Shown: positions 15,952-25,541, counted from the stretch's first letter. The stretch: 64,000 nucleotides of DNA from Poriferisodalis sp965221945 (GCF_965221945.1 NZ_OZ244925.1:1426001-1490000); one strand, 5' to 3'. Numbers and translations: made by a program. The notes: generated from the sequence alone by a model not told the origin.

Positions 15952-17391
15952 CTAGCTGCGGTGCCAGCTCGCGCCGTCAGGGCCATCGGACACCACGATA
16001 CCCGCAGCGGCCAAGTCGGCGCGAATGCGGTCGGCGTTGTCGAAGTCGCGAGCTGCGCGCGCCGCTTCCCGATCTGCAAGCAATGCCTCGACCTCGGCGT
16101 CGGAAAGCTCGACATCGGTGCGAATGCGGTCGCCGTCGTCTCCGCAGGTGAGACCGAGGACGCTAAGCAGATGCAGCGCCGTACGAGCCCAGCGCGCAGC
16201 CTCTCGAGGCTGTTCGGCATCGAGAGAGGCGTTCGCGCGGCGCACCAGCCGGAAGATCACATCGAGCGCGGTCGGCGTGGAGAAATCGTCGTCCATCGCC
16301 GCTGCAAACGCCGCGGCCGCTTCGACATCTAGATCGGGTGCTGCGCCGGCCTCGATTTCGGGCCGTCGCAGTGTGGCCCCCACCTCCTGGGCGATGCCTG
16401 CAGCCGCGACTCGGCGCGCGAACGCATCGAGGCGGCTGACGGCGCTGCGCGCCGCCTCAAGCGCATCGGACCCCATCTCCATCGCTCGCCGGTAGTGGGT
16501 CTGCAGCACCAACAAGCGGACCGCGCGAGCCCCCACAGCGTCTATGGCGTCAGCGAGCTGGGTGTAGTTGCCGAGTGATTTCGCCATCTTCTGGCTGCCG
16601 ACGTTCACCATTGCGCTGTGTACCCAGTAACGAGCGAACGACTCGCCAACAGCAGTCACCTGCGCCCATTCGTTCTGGTGATGCGGGAAGACCAGGTCGT
16701 CTCCCCCGCCGTGAATGTCGAAGCCGGGCCCGAGCGCGCTGAGCGACATCGCCACGCACTCGGTATGCCAGCCGGGCCTGCCCTCTCCCCACGGAGTCGC
16801 CCAGCGCGGCTCCCCCGGTCGGGCGGCCTTCCAGAGCGCAAAGTCGAGCGGCGAGCGCTTATCGGGATCGACTTCGATACGTGCGCCGGCGTCAGCGGCG
16901 AGTTGCTCGGAGGTCCGGCCGGCCAGCTGGCCATACCCGGGGGCTGAATCCACGGCGAAGTACACGCCCTTGCCGGGAATGTCATACGCAACCCCGAGCG
17001 ACCGAAGCTCAGCGATCACGTCGATCATCTGGGAGATGAAGTGCGTGGCATGAGGCCTCGAATGCGGCCGGAGTACACCGAGACGATCCATCTGTTCGTC
17101 ATATGCCGCCGTGAACTCTGTCGCGACATCGGCCTCCGAGCGTTTCTCACGCTGGGCCCGTTCCACGATCCTGTCGTCGATGTCGGTGACATTCGATGCG
17201 ACCGTGACATCGAATCCGGCCCAAGACAGGTAGCGCCGCACCATGTCGTAGGTCAGCGCTGTGCGGCCATGGCCAAGGTGTGGCACGTCATAGACCGTCG
17301 GACCGCAGACATACATCGAGACCTCGTCCGGCGTACGCGGGACGAAGGCGGTCTTGCGCCGCGTCATCGTGTCGAAGATCTGCAAACTCAC
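15952..17391 (-). CDS. cysS: Cysteinyl-tRNA synthetase
   Basis: This class I synthetase charges tRNA-Cys. The 479-residue protein has the HIGH-type motif HLGHGRT after the zinc/Cys segment MYVCGPTVYD, the zinc and cysteine-binding motif HGGGDDLVFPHHQNE, and the KMSKS equivalent KMAKSLGNY. The C-terminal helical region ends in RDFDNADRIRADLAAAGI, typical of CysS. I use the GTG at 17391 (VSLQIFDTMTRRKTAF). Upstream codons to 17514 are open but not conserved. The shorter mycothiol ligase MshC is the main alternative, but length and the C-terminal domain favour CysS. Confidence 0.92.
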   Translation of the reverse strand: MSLQIFDTMTRRKTAFVPRTPDEVSMYVCGPTVYDVPHLGHGRTALTYDMVRRYLSWAGFDVTVASNVTDIDDRIVERAQREKRSEADVATEFTAAYDEQMDRLGVLRPHSRPHATHFISQMIDVIAELRSLGVAYDIPGKGVYFAVDSAPGYGQLAGRTSEQLAADAGARIEVDPDKRSPLDFALWKAARPGEPRWATPWGEGRPGWHTECVAMSLSALGPGFDIHGGGDDLVFPHHQNEWAQVTAVGESFARYWVHSAMVNVGSQKMAKSLGNYTQLADAIDAVGARAVRLLVLQTHYRRAMEMGSDALEAARSAVSRLDAFARRVAAAGIAQEVGATLRRPEIEAGAAPDLDVEAAAAFAAAMDDDFSTPTALDVIFRLVRRANASLDAEQPREAARWARTALHLLSVLGLTCGDDGDRIRTDVELSDAEVEALLADREAARAARDFDNADRIRADLAAAGIVVSDGPDGASWHRS

Positions 17392-17517
17392 TGTTGCCGG
17401 GGTCCCGATCGGGGTGCAAGGGTACCGATGAGCTCTACGGCGAACCCCTGGAAATTCCCCATGAGTCCTCACAGTGCCGTCCTGTGCCACAAAACGGCGA
17501 GCAAATCCTGACACGGC

Positions 17518-19851
17518 ATGCTCTCAGGCCTCGCCATACTGGCTGTCGTGCCCACGCTCCTCTACAAGCTCGGTCGGGCGTGTGCCATCCATCGACTCCG
17601 GACCGTCGCAGTCTGGGTCGTCTTAGCCGTCTCGCTGCTGGTTGCCAACCATGTCTACGGCGGCGAGTTCGGTCGGAGCATCGAATTGCCCGGTTCGGAC
17701 AGCGAGCGCGCCCACGAGTTGTTGCGTTCAGGCTTCGGAACCGATTCCGGCACGACTGCACTGGTCGTCGTGCAAGCACCTGCGGGATCGACGCTGGCAG
17801 ATCCGCCGCAGACCGTGGCCATCGCGATGCTGCGCGCAACCCTCGCCGAGAATCCGGACGTTGCCTTCGTGGACGGGCCGCACCCGGGCGACCTTACGCG
17901 CCCGGTCGGGGGCACGAGCAATGACGGCTCCCGCATCATGCGCAAGCAGCCCGCTGTCAGCCCCGACGGCACCATTGGGCTGATTTCGGTCAGGCTGCGC
18001 CCTGACGTCGAGACCTCATCGCATGTCACGGAACGATTGGAGGCAACGGGCGACGCTGCCATCGCAAACTTTGGTGCCGGGACCTTGCGGGTGACCTACG
18101 GCGGCGACCTCTACCGGGAGATCCGAGAACCCGAGACCGGCTTGGGCGAGGCAGTCGGACTCCTTGCCGCAGTCGTCATCCTGCTGGTGGCATTCGGCAG
18201 CATCGTCGCGATGGGCTTGCCGGTCGGCCTGGCCCTGTTCGGCATCGGCATCGGGGTCTTCGGGCTTATGGGTTTGCTGGCATTGGGCCTTCCCGTTCCC
18301 GACTGGGCGCCGAACATGGCCATGATGATCGGCCTCGGCGTCGGCATCGACTACGCCTTGTTCATCGTCACGCGTTTCCGGGAGGGTTTGGCCGACGGCC
18401 TCACCGTTCCCGATGCCGCCGGTCGCGCGAATGCCACTGCGGGCTTGGCGGTAGTTGTCGCCGGCGGCACTGTCGTCATCGCCATCTTGGGCCTGATCAT
18501 GTCCTGGGTGCCGTTCATGACGGCTGCCGCGGTGTCGGTCTCGGTGGTTGTAGCGCTGATGGTGGTGGCATCAATCACGGTGCTCCCAGCTCTGCTGGGG
18601 TGGGTAGGGCCACGCCTCGGCGCCCGCCGCCGGCGCAGCCGCGGACCCGGCTCGGAACGCTTCGCCAGGATTCGGAGGAGGTTGCAGTCGTGGCGTGGGG
18701 GGACCGGGGACATTCATCCCGTCTGGCACCGTTGGGGAGCGCACGTGTCGGCGCACGCCCGCGCGTACTTCGTGAGCACGCTGTCCCTGCTCATCGTGCT
18801 GTCTGCACCGGTCATATGGCTCCGGCTGGGTTTTCCCGACCAAGGCAACGACGACCCCAACAGCACGACGCGGCAGGCATACGACCTGCTCGCGGAGGGT
18901 TTCGGGCCGGGCTTCAACGGCCCGCTGATCATCGCGGCCGACACCACACGCACAACACCCGCCGAGCTGTCACAGCTGACCGCCGCTGTGGGGGCCGATC
19001 CTGGCATCGCTGCTGTAACGCCGCCGCTGTACTCGCAGGTCGGTGATGCTGCCACCCTCACCGCATTCCCCACGACGGCACCGCAGGACGAGGCAACGGT
19101 CGAGACCCTCGAACGACTGAGAAGCGAGCTCCTTCCGATGGTGCTGAGGGACCCTGACGCTGCCCACATTGGCGGCGCCACGGCCACCCTCGCTGATGTG
19201 TCGAAGCGTGTCACCGACCGGCTGCCCTACTTCATTTCCGCAGTCGTCGTGCTGAGCTTCTTGATGCTGATCCTGGTGTTCCGGTCGCTGCTCGTCCCGC
19301 TCAAGGCAGCGATCTTGAACCTGCTGTCGATCGGCGCCGCCTACGGCGTGATGGTGGCCGTGTTCCAGTGGGGCTGGGGCCTGCGCTTGGTGGGGCTGGC
19401 CGAGCCGGTGCCAATCGTCTCATTCCTGCCGATGTTCACCTTCGCGGTGCTGTTCGGCCTGTCGATGGACTACGAGGTCTTCTTGCTGAGCCGCATCCGG
19501 GAGAACTATCTCTCCAGCGGCGACAACGCCCTCAGCGTCGTCAGCGGCATCGCGAACACGGCTCGGGTCATCACGTCGGCTGCGCTGATCATGATCTCCG
19601 TGTTCATCGGCTTTGTGAGCAACGCAGATCCCGTGCTCAAGATGATGGGGCTCAGCCTCGCGACTGCCATCGCCGTCGACGCCACCGTCATCCGCATGGT
19701 GCTTGTGCCAGCGTCGATGAAGCTGCTGGGGGATGCGAATTGGTGGTTCCCACGATGGCTGGCAAGGCTGCCCAGCCTCCACATCGACGGCGAACGGCGC
19801 TTGCCGCCGCGTGAGTACGCCCAAGCGGCTACGGAAGCGCGGACTGGCTGA
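17518..19851 (+). CDS. MMPL-family RND transporter
   Basis: This 777-residue inner-membrane protein has the two-fold RND/MMPL layout: TM1, a periplasmic-side loop, a block of about five TM segments (from LLAAVVILLVAFGSI), then a second copy starting near SAHARAYFVSTL with its own TM block (from YFISAVVVLSFLMLI). The MMPL motifs GLGVGIDYALFIVTRFREG and LFGLSMDYEVFLLSRIREN with paired acidic residues are present in both halves. Actinobacterial MMPL proteins export lipids or drugs; the substrate cannot be predicted. Its 3' end overlaps the convergent CPBP protease gene by 23 bp. Confidence 0.9.
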   Translation: MLSGLAILAVVPTLLYKLGRACAIHRLRTVAVWVVLAVSLLVANHVYGGEFGRSIELPGSDSERAHELLRSGFGTDSGTTALVVVQAPAGSTLADPPQTVAIAMLRATLAENPDVAFVDGPHPGDLTRPVGGTSNDGSRIMRKQPAVSPDGTIGLISVRLRPDVETSSHVTERLEATGDAAIANFGAGTLRVTYGGDLYREIREPETGLGEAVGLLAAVVILLVAFGSIVAMGLPVGLALFGIGIGVFGLMGLLALGLPVPDWAPNMAMMIGLGVGIDYALFIVTRFREGLADGLTVPDAAGRANATAGLAVVVAGGTVVIAILGLIMSWVPFMTAAAVSVSVVVALMVVASITVLPALLGWVGPRLGARRRRSRGPGSERFARIRRRLQSWRGGTGDIHPVWHRWGAHVSAHARAYFVSTLSLLIVLSAPVIWLRLGFPDQGNDDPNSTTRQAYDLLAEGFGPGFNGPLIIAADTTRTTPAELSQLTAAVGADPGIAAVTPPLYSQVGDAATLTAFPTTAPQDEATVETLERLRSELLPMVLRDPDAAHIGGATATLADVSKRVTDRLPYFISAVVVLSFLMLILVFRSLLVPLKAAILNLLSIGAAYGVMVAVFQWGWGLRLVGLAEPVPIVSFLPMFTFAVLFGLSMDYEVFLLSRIRENYLSSGDNALSVVSGIANTARVITSAALIMISVFIGFVSNADPVLKMMGLSLATAIAVDATVIRMVLVPASMKLLGDANWWFPRWLARLPSLHIDGERRLPPREYAQAATEARTG

Positions 19852-20635
19852 GGGAGCTGGTCACGCCCCAGACCGCCAGGTTGTGGAATGCGTGCAGGGC
19901 CAGGCCCGCCCACCACCCATAGCGCACTCGCGCGATGGTGAACATAAGGCCCAGCCACATCTGCGGGCTCACCACGAGCGGCGCCACGATGATCGCGGCG
20001 ACGGAGAGATTCACGTCGTAGTTGCTGAGGTGTACGAAGCCGAACGCTGCTATCGAGCACCACACCGGCCAGCCCGGGTGAGATGACCACCACCCAGCGG
20101 CGCTGTCGCGCCAGGTCGGGGGGGTCGGGGCACTCTCGTTCTCAGCGGCGTCTCGCGTCACCCCGACGATGAGCGACTGGATCCACAACACGCCGGATGC
20201 GATCACGATGATCCCGAACACCGCAGCGACGGCGATGACCGGCCCGTCGCCTCCTGCGAAGTTCAGGACTCCGATCGCTCCCGTGGCCGCGAGTACCCCC
20301 AAGCGCAGGCGGCCGGCAAGCGGGAGCCGGAACACAAGCTCTTCGACAACCGGCGCCAGCAGCGCCACGAGCACGAATTGCTCAACGAGGGGTCGCTTGA
20401 GGAGTTCGGACTCCAGGGTGTTGTCATAGCCCACCATTGACGCAATCAGCGAGACTGCGAGCAAGGCGATCGAGCCGCCGAGACCGATCACGAAGAGGAG
20501 GGCAAGGCCTCCCGGCCAGCGGCCCCGAACCGCCGCGCTGCGCCAGTCTGGGCGGACGCCGAAGCGCGGGCTGATCGTGCTCCACACGCCCCCTGGCGCA
20601 CCGGCGTCAGCGGGTGGAACTTCCTCGCCGCTCAA
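19829..20635 (-). CDS. CPBP-family intramembrane metalloprotease
   Basis: This 268-residue multi-pass membrane protein has the CPBP (Abi/Rce1) metalloprotease motifs in order: EELVFR (motif 1), FGFVHLSNYD (motif 2) and HAFHNLAVW (motif 3), giving the Glu-Glu and His metal ligands. Bacterial members process membrane proteins or bacteriocin-type peptides; the substrate is unknown. The TTG at 20635 overlaps the upstream HTH gene stop as TTGA, suggesting coupling, although an internal GTG (VWSTISPRFG) could also serve. Confidence 0.85.
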   Translation of the reverse strand: MSGEEVPPADAGAPGGVWSTISPRFGVRPDWRSAAVRGRWPGGLALLFVIGLGGSIALLAVSLIASMVGYDNTLESELLKRPLVEQFVLVALLAPVVEELVFRLPLAGRLRLGVLAATGAIGVLNFAGGDGPVIAVAAVFGIIVIASGVLWIQSLIVGVTRDAAENESAPTPPTWRDSAAGWWSSHPGWPVWCSIAAFGFVHLSNYDVNLSVAAIIVAPLVVSPQMWLGLMFTIARVRYGWWAGLALHAFHNLAVWGVTSSLSQSALP

Positions 20636-20955
20636 GCGTCGTCGGCCGTCTCGGGTACTTCGTCGAGGTCGGACAGGCGCGCTTCGGGATAGAGGTGCTC
20701 GAGACTTCCCGGCTCAACCCTGCATTGCTCCACGAAACTGTCCACATCGGAGAGTCGCAACCGGATGACACGACCGAACCGGTACGCCGGCAGGTCGCCC
20801 CGATCAATGAAGCGATACAGCGTCCGAGTGGTGATGCCCATGCGGTTTGCAGCCTTCAGCGTGGACAGCCAGACGATTTCGTCATAGGAGGCCTGGCGCT
20901 GTTCCGGGCTCGTTGCGCCATCGTCGCCTGCCCCCGTCGGCTCCTCGGGCATCAT
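20632..20955 (-). CDS. Small MerR/BldC-like helix-turn-helix DNA-binding protein
   Basis: This 107-residue protein contains an excisionase/BldC-type winged HTH, about residues 30-75 (STLKAANRMGITTRTLYRFI, then DRGDLPAYRFGRVIRLR). Such proteins bind direct repeats. It is transcribed divergently from the Tad pilus operon across an AT-rich region and is coupled to the CPBP gene. A role in controlling the pilus operon is a reasonable guess from position only. Two adjacent ATG codons (20955, 20952) can start it. Confidence 0.8.
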   Translation of the reverse strand: MMPEEPTGAGDDGATSPEQRQASYDEIVWLSTLKAANRMGITTRTLYRFIDRGDLPAYRFGRVIRLRLSDVDSFVEQCRVEPGSLEHLYPEARLSDLDEVPETADDA

Positions 20956-21054
20956 CGCACCTCGCAGTCGCTCGGCCGTTGGCGTTGTAGGGCAACCGCG
21001 CCAAGTTCCTCGAAAACCACGCTAGTGCGCTCGCCTCCGGGCAAAGCGCATTTC

Positions 21055-21165
21055 GACATCGATGATTGATATCGCGCGCTATATCGCTATATTTGTTCCA
21101 CATATTTGGTAAATAACGTGATGTTTCCATAATTTTTTTGTCATTTCATAGCAGTTTGGCTAGGT
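21055..21165 (+). promoter_or_regulatory. AT-rich promoter region upstream of the Tad pilus operon
   Basis: This roughly 110-bp block is strikingly AT-rich against its GC-rich surroundings, with near-repeats of ATATCGC (ATATCGCGCGCTATATCGC begins at 21070) and a CATAATTTTTTTG stretch at 21128-21140. It ends just before the GTG start of the cpaB-like gene. It is a likely promoter region and possible binding site for silencers or the divergent HTH protein. No exact -35/-10 pair is claimed. Confidence 0.5.
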
Positions 21166-21172
21166 TTTCGCC

Positions 21173-21880
21173 GTGCCCACCGATTCGCTGCTGCCGACCG
21201 GTCGCGAGGCCGTCCCCGCGGCCTCTCGCGCCAGCCGCCGCTCCGCACCGGCACACGCTTCGATTCGGCCGCGAGTTATAGCGGGCTGCATCCTGTGCGG
21301 CGCCGCAGCACTGGGGTTGTGGTGGGCATTCGAGCAGTCGGCGGCAGCGCCCGAGACCAGCTACTTCGTCGCACGGAGCCGACTCGCGCCGGGCAGCGTC
21401 ATCGAGCCAACCGATGTTGCCCTCGTGCCGATCCAACTGCCGCCTGAGGTCTCCGCCACCGTCTTCGGTGACGGCGATGACGTGGTCGGCAACCTCGTTG
21501 TCGGGGCCGTGCACGCCGGGCAATTGCTGACGCGTGGCGACGTCGGCTCGCTTGGGTTCGCAAGCGACCGACGCGAGGGTTATGCCATCTCGGTCGAGCT
21601 CGATCGTTCCCGGGCGCTCAACGGCCTGCTCACCGCGGGCGAGCAAGTTGACGTCGTCGCCACCGATCGCGTCCCCCCGAACGGAGCAGCCGTCGTGGCG
21701 ACCGGTGCCCTCGTGCTCGACGTCGACGGCCTCTCGGGCACGGAGCATCTCTCGAACACGATCACCGTCACGCTGCAGGTGCCCGAACGCGTCGCCGCCG
21801 TCTCGGTCGCTGCGGCCGCAGATGCAGGGGCCATCACCCTGATCCGGGCCTGGGGTGCCTCGAATCCCGTCGGGTCATGA
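21173..21880 (+). CDS. SAF-domain Flp pilus assembly protein (CpaB/RcpC-like)
   Basis: This 235-residue protein has a short cytoplasmic N-terminus, one TM segment (VIAGCILCGAAALGLWWAF) and a SAF domain (YFVARSRLAPGSVIEPTDV ... GAVHAGQLLTRGDV). This is the CpaB/RcpC layout for a Tad pilus accessory protein outside the membrane. The start is GTG at 21173. It opens the Tad operon, and its stop overlaps the next gene as ATGA. No secretin gene is nearby, as expected for a monoderm. Confidence 0.8.
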   Translation: MPTDSLLPTGREAVPAASRASRRSAPAHASIRPRVIAGCILCGAAALGLWWAFEQSAAAPETSYFVARSRLAPGSVIEPTDVALVPIQLPPEVSATVFGDGDDVVGNLVVGAVHAGQLLTRGDVGSLGFASDRREGYAISVELDRSRALNGLLTAGEQVDVVATDRVPPNGAAVVATGALVLDVDGLSGTEHLSNTITVTLQVPERVAAVSVAAAADAGAITLIRAWGASNPVGS

Positions 21881-23169
21881 TCGATCCAGAATCTCTCGCC
21901 GAGATTGAACGAGCGGTGTCGGAACGGGCTCGCCACGGCGGACTGGATCCTGGCGCGCCGGGCGCAGATCTCGCCATCATGGCTCTCGCCCACGAAGAAA
22001 TGCGGCGTTGGAATATCGACTTCAAGCGCGGCGAACGCAGCCATGCAGTCACCGACGCTGATCCAGTGGCGGACCGGATTCAGCGCGACCTGCTGGGCTA
22101 CGGACCGCTCGAGGCGCTGCTCGCCGATGCCGACGTATGGGAGATCATGGTCAATGCCCCGCGTGAGATCTTCGTCAAGCGTCACCGCGGCCCGAGCGGC
22201 CGTCACGACGAGGTCTTCCACGACAGCGAGCACGTCCGGCGCACTCTGACGAGAATCATCGACGACGCGACTGCGTCCCATCGCAAGCTGGATCCGAGCG
22301 AGGGACTGCAGGACGCGCAGCTGGATGATGGTGCCCGGCTTCACATTGTCCATCCCGACATCGGCCGCGGCGGCCACCTGATCTTCAACATCCGGAAGTT
22401 CACCGGAATCGCTTTCTCGAGCCTGAACGACTTGACAGCGATCGGGACGCTGACCCGCGAGATCGCCGACTTCCTGCGCACTGCTGTGCGTGCCCGGCTG
22501 TCGATCCTGTTTGCCGGCGCTCCGGGCACCGGCAAGACGACGCTGCTGGGGTGCTGCGCCGCCGAGCTCGATCCACAGCTTCGTATCGCGACCGCCGAAG
22601 AGGTATTCGAACTCGACATACCGCTGCCCAACGTCGCCGGTATGCAGACCCGGCCTGGGCGGACCGAGCGCGCACCTGTCGACTTGCGGCGCTTGGTGGC
22701 CGGCTTCCTGCGCATGGCGCCCGACGTGGCGATCGTGGGCGAGGTCCGCGACCGCGAGGCAGTTCCCCTGTTGCTGACGCTGTCCAGCGGGGTGACTGGC
22801 TACGCCACCATCCACGCCGGATCTGCACGCCAGGCCCTCGGACGGCTCCGGCTCATGTGCCAACTCGCGCCTGACGTGCGTGACATGCCCGTCGCAGCGA
22901 TCACCCAATTGGTGGCCGAATCGATCGACATCGTGGTGTACCTGCGCCGGAACCCTTCCGGGGTGCAGGTCACCGAGATCGTGGCGGTGGAAGATCCTGT
23001 CGGCAGCGGTGACAGCCTCTCGTTCGAGACGACGGTGCTGTACGCAATCGACCGCCCCGGCCAGACGCCTGCGAGCACAGGGAACGTGCCACGACGGGTG
23101 GCGTCGCACATCGAATCCGCGGGATTCAAGATGCCAGGCCGTCGCGCACCCGCGGGCGCAGCTCAGTGA
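21877..23169 (+). CDS. tadA: Tad/Flp pilus secretion ATPase (CpaF/TadA)
   Basis: This is the hexameric ATPase that powers Flp pilus assembly. The 430-residue protein shows the CpaF N-terminal region (LLGYGPLEALLADADVWEIM), Walker A (GAPGTGKTTLLG, about residue 213), the Asp box region, Walker B (VAIVGEVRDREAVPLL) and the His box (GYATIHAGSARQALGRL). Its 3' end overlaps tadB as GTGA. Compact four-base overlaps through this cluster indicate a single operon. Confidence 0.93.
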   Translation: MIDPESLAEIERAVSERARHGGLDPGAPGADLAIMALAHEEMRRWNIDFKRGERSHAVTDADPVADRIQRDLLGYGPLEALLADADVWEIMVNAPREIFVKRHRGPSGRHDEVFHDSEHVRRTLTRIIDDATASHRKLDPSEGLQDAQLDDGARLHIVHPDIGRGGHLIFNIRKFTGIAFSSLNDLTAIGTLTREIADFLRTAVRARLSILFAGAPGTGKTTLLGCCAAELDPQLRIATAEEVFELDIPLPNVAGMQTRPGRTERAPVDLRRLVAGFLRMAPDVAIVGEVRDREAVPLLLTLSSGVTGYATIHAGSARQALGRLRLMCQLAPDVRDMPVAAITQLVAESIDIVVYLRRNPSGVQVTEIVAVEDPVGSGDSLSFETTVLYAIDRPGQTPASTGNVPRRVASHIESAGFKMPGRRAPAGAAQ

Positions 23170-24023
23170 CCGGTCTCGTGTTTGCGATCGCCGGCGCGCT
23201 GGGCGTCTGGCTGCTGGCGACCAAGGCGGGCGACGTGCCGCTCGCGCCACGGTGGTTGCCCAAGATGGTGCGCCCGGCGCGGTTGGCATCTCGAAGATCA
23301 TCAGATCACCTGCTCCGCAGCGTGCTGGGCGCGGTCGCGGCAGCCGTTGCCGGATGGACGGGTGCCTGGATCCTCTTCGGCGGGCTGGTCGCACCTGCGC
23401 TTGTCGCAGCATTCGGTGCTGCCATCCCCCCGAGTGCAGCTTCCCGACGCCGACTGCACCGTGTCGCCAGCGCCCGGCAGGCGTGGCCCCGACTCTTGGC
23501 AGAGATTCGTGTCCTCGTAGCCAACCGGGGATTGTCGATCCCTTCCGCGTTGTTCGCTGCGGGAGCTCAAGCCCCCACAGAAATGCGAGCGGCGTTCTCC
23601 GAAGCGGCACGCACGTGGGCTTTGAGCACCGATTTCGAAGCCTCGTTGCGTGCGCTCAAGACATGGCTGGCGGACCCGACTGCGGACGCCATCTGCGAGA
23701 CATTGCTGGCCGCGCACCAGATCGGCGGAGTGCGGCTCGACACTCGCCTGCGCGCACTGGCCGAGGCTGCACATGCCGAGGCTGCTGCCCGCGAGGACGC
23801 TCGCGCCAAACAGGCCGGAGCGCGGTTTGCCCGCAGCTTCGTCGCAGTGGTGCCGGCATTCATGGCCGTGATCGGCCTGAGTATCGGACGCGGTCGACAG
23901 GCCTACGAGGCGTCGGACGGCCAATTGCTCGTGGCACTCAGTGTGCTCGCCGTAGTCGGCTGCTGGTTGTGGGCGGGGCGGATCATGGCAGTCCCGTTGC
24001 GGAAGCGGGTATTTGGCCAATGA
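23166..24023 (+). CDS. tadB: Tad pilus inner-membrane platform protein TadB-like
   Basis: This 285-residue membrane protein has the type II secretion F-domain layout: an N-terminal TM, a TM pair around residues 55-90, a cytoplasmic helical domain (LLAEIRVLVANRGLSIPSAL), and C-terminal TM segments (FVAVVPAFMAVIGLSI and LLVALSVLAVVGCWLWAG). It pairs with tadC to form the membrane platform on which the ATPase acts. The GTG start overlaps the tadA stop. Confidence 0.85.
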   Translation: MTGLVFAIAGALGVWLLATKAGDVPLAPRWLPKMVRPARLASRRSSDHLLRSVLGAVAAAVAGWTGAWILFGGLVAPALVAAFGAAIPPSAASRRRLHRVASARQAWPRLLAEIRVLVANRGLSIPSALFAAGAQAPTEMRAAFSEAARTWALSTDFEASLRALKTWLADPTADAICETLLAAHQIGGVRLDTRLRALAEAAHAEAAAREDARAKQAGARFARSFVAVVPAFMAVIGLSIGRGRQAYEASDGQLLVALSVLAVVGCWLWAGRIMAVPLRKRVFGQ

Positions 24024-24030
24024 GCCTCCA

Positions 24031-24756
24031 ATGAGCAACGCCGCGAGATCCGGAGGGCGTATCGCGACGCTGCTGGACTCCGATACCGAACTCCGCGCCC
24101 GGCTGTCTCAGGCCGGCATTGCCCAATCCCCGTCTGAGTTTCGTACACGGCAGTACGTGATCTGCGGTGCCGTGCTCATTGCATCAGTGGCTGCACTCAG
24201 CGCCATCGGCGCGAGGCCGTTGCTGGGATTCGCCGGGGCGCTAGCCGCGGCCGCTGCGACATATGGCACGTTTGAGCACCACCTCGGGAGATCGGTTGCC
24301 CACCGGCGCACACAGATCATTGAGGAGCTGCCGGTCGTCGCCGAGCAGATCGGCATGCTGCTTGCCAGCGGCATGTCGCTGACCAGCGCCCTCGAAGCAG
24401 CGGCACGGCGCGGGAAGGGGATCTGCGCCGCGGGACTGGAACGCGTCAGCACCCACGTCTCGGGAGGAATCGCGGTTGAGGTGGCACTGGCCGAGTGGGC
24501 CGACGACGCTGGCTCGGCGGAGATTCGAAGATTCGTCGGCGTGCTCACCCTGCACGAGGAAACGACGGACATCGCGGCGCTGGTATCCGACGAGGCCCGC
24601 TCAGCCCGCATGGAGGCCCACCGGCGCCTCATCGCCCACATCGAACGTCGCAACGAGCAGGTGTGGATTCCCGTCACCGTCGCCGCGCTGGTGCCGGGAT
24701 CTGTCCTGCTGGCGATCCCGTTCAGCGACGCCCTCAGCAGCTTTGTGGCGCTATGA
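24031..24756 (+). CDS. tadC: Tad pilus inner-membrane platform protein TadC-like
   Basis: The 241-residue protein is the second F-domain membrane component. It has a TM pair near residues 40-80, a helical segment (ELPVVAEQIGMLLASGMSL, then TSALEAAARR) and C-terminal TM (VWIPVTVAALVPGSVLLAIP). I use the ATG at 24031, 8 bp after the tadB stop. An in-frame TTG at 24013 would overlap tadB. Confidence 0.85.
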   Translation: MSNAARSGGRIATLLDSDTELRARLSQAGIAQSPSEFRTRQYVICGAVLIASVAALSAIGARPLLGFAGALAAAAATYGTFEHHLGRSVAHRRTQIIEELPVVAEQIGMLLASGMSLTSALEAAARRGKGICAAGLERVSTHVSGGIAVEVALAEWADDAGSAEIRRFVGVLTLHEETTDIAALVSDEARSARMEAHRRLIAHIERRNEQVWIPVTVAALVPGSVLLAIPFSDALSSFVAL

Positions 24757-24831
24757 GCCGCCGGTCAGCGCCAGCGAGGCCGGGCGAACCCTCCCAAGGA
24801 CATGACCGGCATTTATCGAAAGGACAACCCC

Positions 24832-25143
24832 GTGTACCTCAACACCTTGACCGCTATGTTCGAAACCGCCCTCTCAGTGACGTTCGATGCCTCCGTCGCT
24901 GCGCTCAGCGCAGTTTGCGCCAGTGCTGGCATCGTGACACTGGACCGATGGCAGAACCCGGCGATGTCCTGGGCCGCACGCGGCTCCTCCGGGCGAAACG
25001 AATGTGGCGAAGGAGTCATTTCAGCGGCCATTGCCGTGCTGATCATCGCCTCGCTCGGCGCCCTCATGTGGGTTGGCTTCAAGGCGCTGTGGGAAAACGC
25101 GGAGGAAACAACGAATTCTGAAATCGCAAAGATCGGCAAGTGA
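24832..25143 (+). CDS. Putative Flp-type pilin / pilin-like protein
   Basis: The 103-residue protein has a first hydrophobic stretch near the N-terminus and a second segment preceded by an acidic Gly site, CGEGVISAAIAVLIIASLGA. The second segment resembles the processing and TM region of Flp pilins (Gly then Glu then a hydrophobic helix). I chose the GTG at 24832 because AAAGGA sits 7 bases upstream; the earlier ATG at 24802 has its AAGGA too close. Its position between tadC and the tadE-like genes supports a structural pilin role, but the identity is inferred. Confidence 0.6.
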   Translation: MYLNTLTAMFETALSVTFDASVAALSAVCASAGIVTLDRWQNPAMSWAARGSSGRNECGEGVISAAIAVLIIASLGALMWVGFKALWENAEETTNSEIAKIGK

Positions 25144-25541
25144 CGCGTGCTCACGATGAAGAAGGCGTCGGTCTCGTCGCATTGCCGTGGGGTGTGCTGG
25201 CGTACCTGACGTTTCTCATGCTCGCAGTCCAGGTTGCCGTGTACTTCTACAGCACCTCGATTGTCACCGCTGTCGGCTACGACGCAACGCGCCGGGCTGC
25301 GCTCGCGGGCGCTGACCCCGCCTCGATCGTCGATGCCGAGCGCTGGTTGCGCTCGAACATCGGTCCGGGACTGGACATCGTGACGCTGCGTTGGAGCACG
25401 ACCTCCGAAATCGTCGCCTTGGATCTGGTGGCAAAGCCGCCGAACGTTCTCATCGACGCTTCGGCACTGATCGGATTGCGGAGCATCGAGCGTCGGTTCG
25501 AGATGCGACGCGAACTGGCACGCTTCGAGGGCTCCCCGTGA
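25140..25541 (+). CDS. TadE-like pseudopilin
   Basis: This 133-residue protein has a single N-terminal hydrophobic helix after EEGVGLVALPWGVLAYLTF, followed by a soluble domain, as in TadE/TadF pseudopilins. The segment VTAVGYDATRRAALAGADP resembles the TadE region after the TM. It overlaps the previous gene as GTGA and the next gene by 4 bp. Confidence 0.75.
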   Translation: MTRAHDEEGVGLVALPWGVLAYLTFLMLAVQVAVYFYSTSIVTAVGYDATRRAALAGADPASIVDAERWLRSNIGPGLDIVTLRWSTTSEIVALDLVAKPPNVLIDASALIGLRSIERRFEMRRELARFEGSP

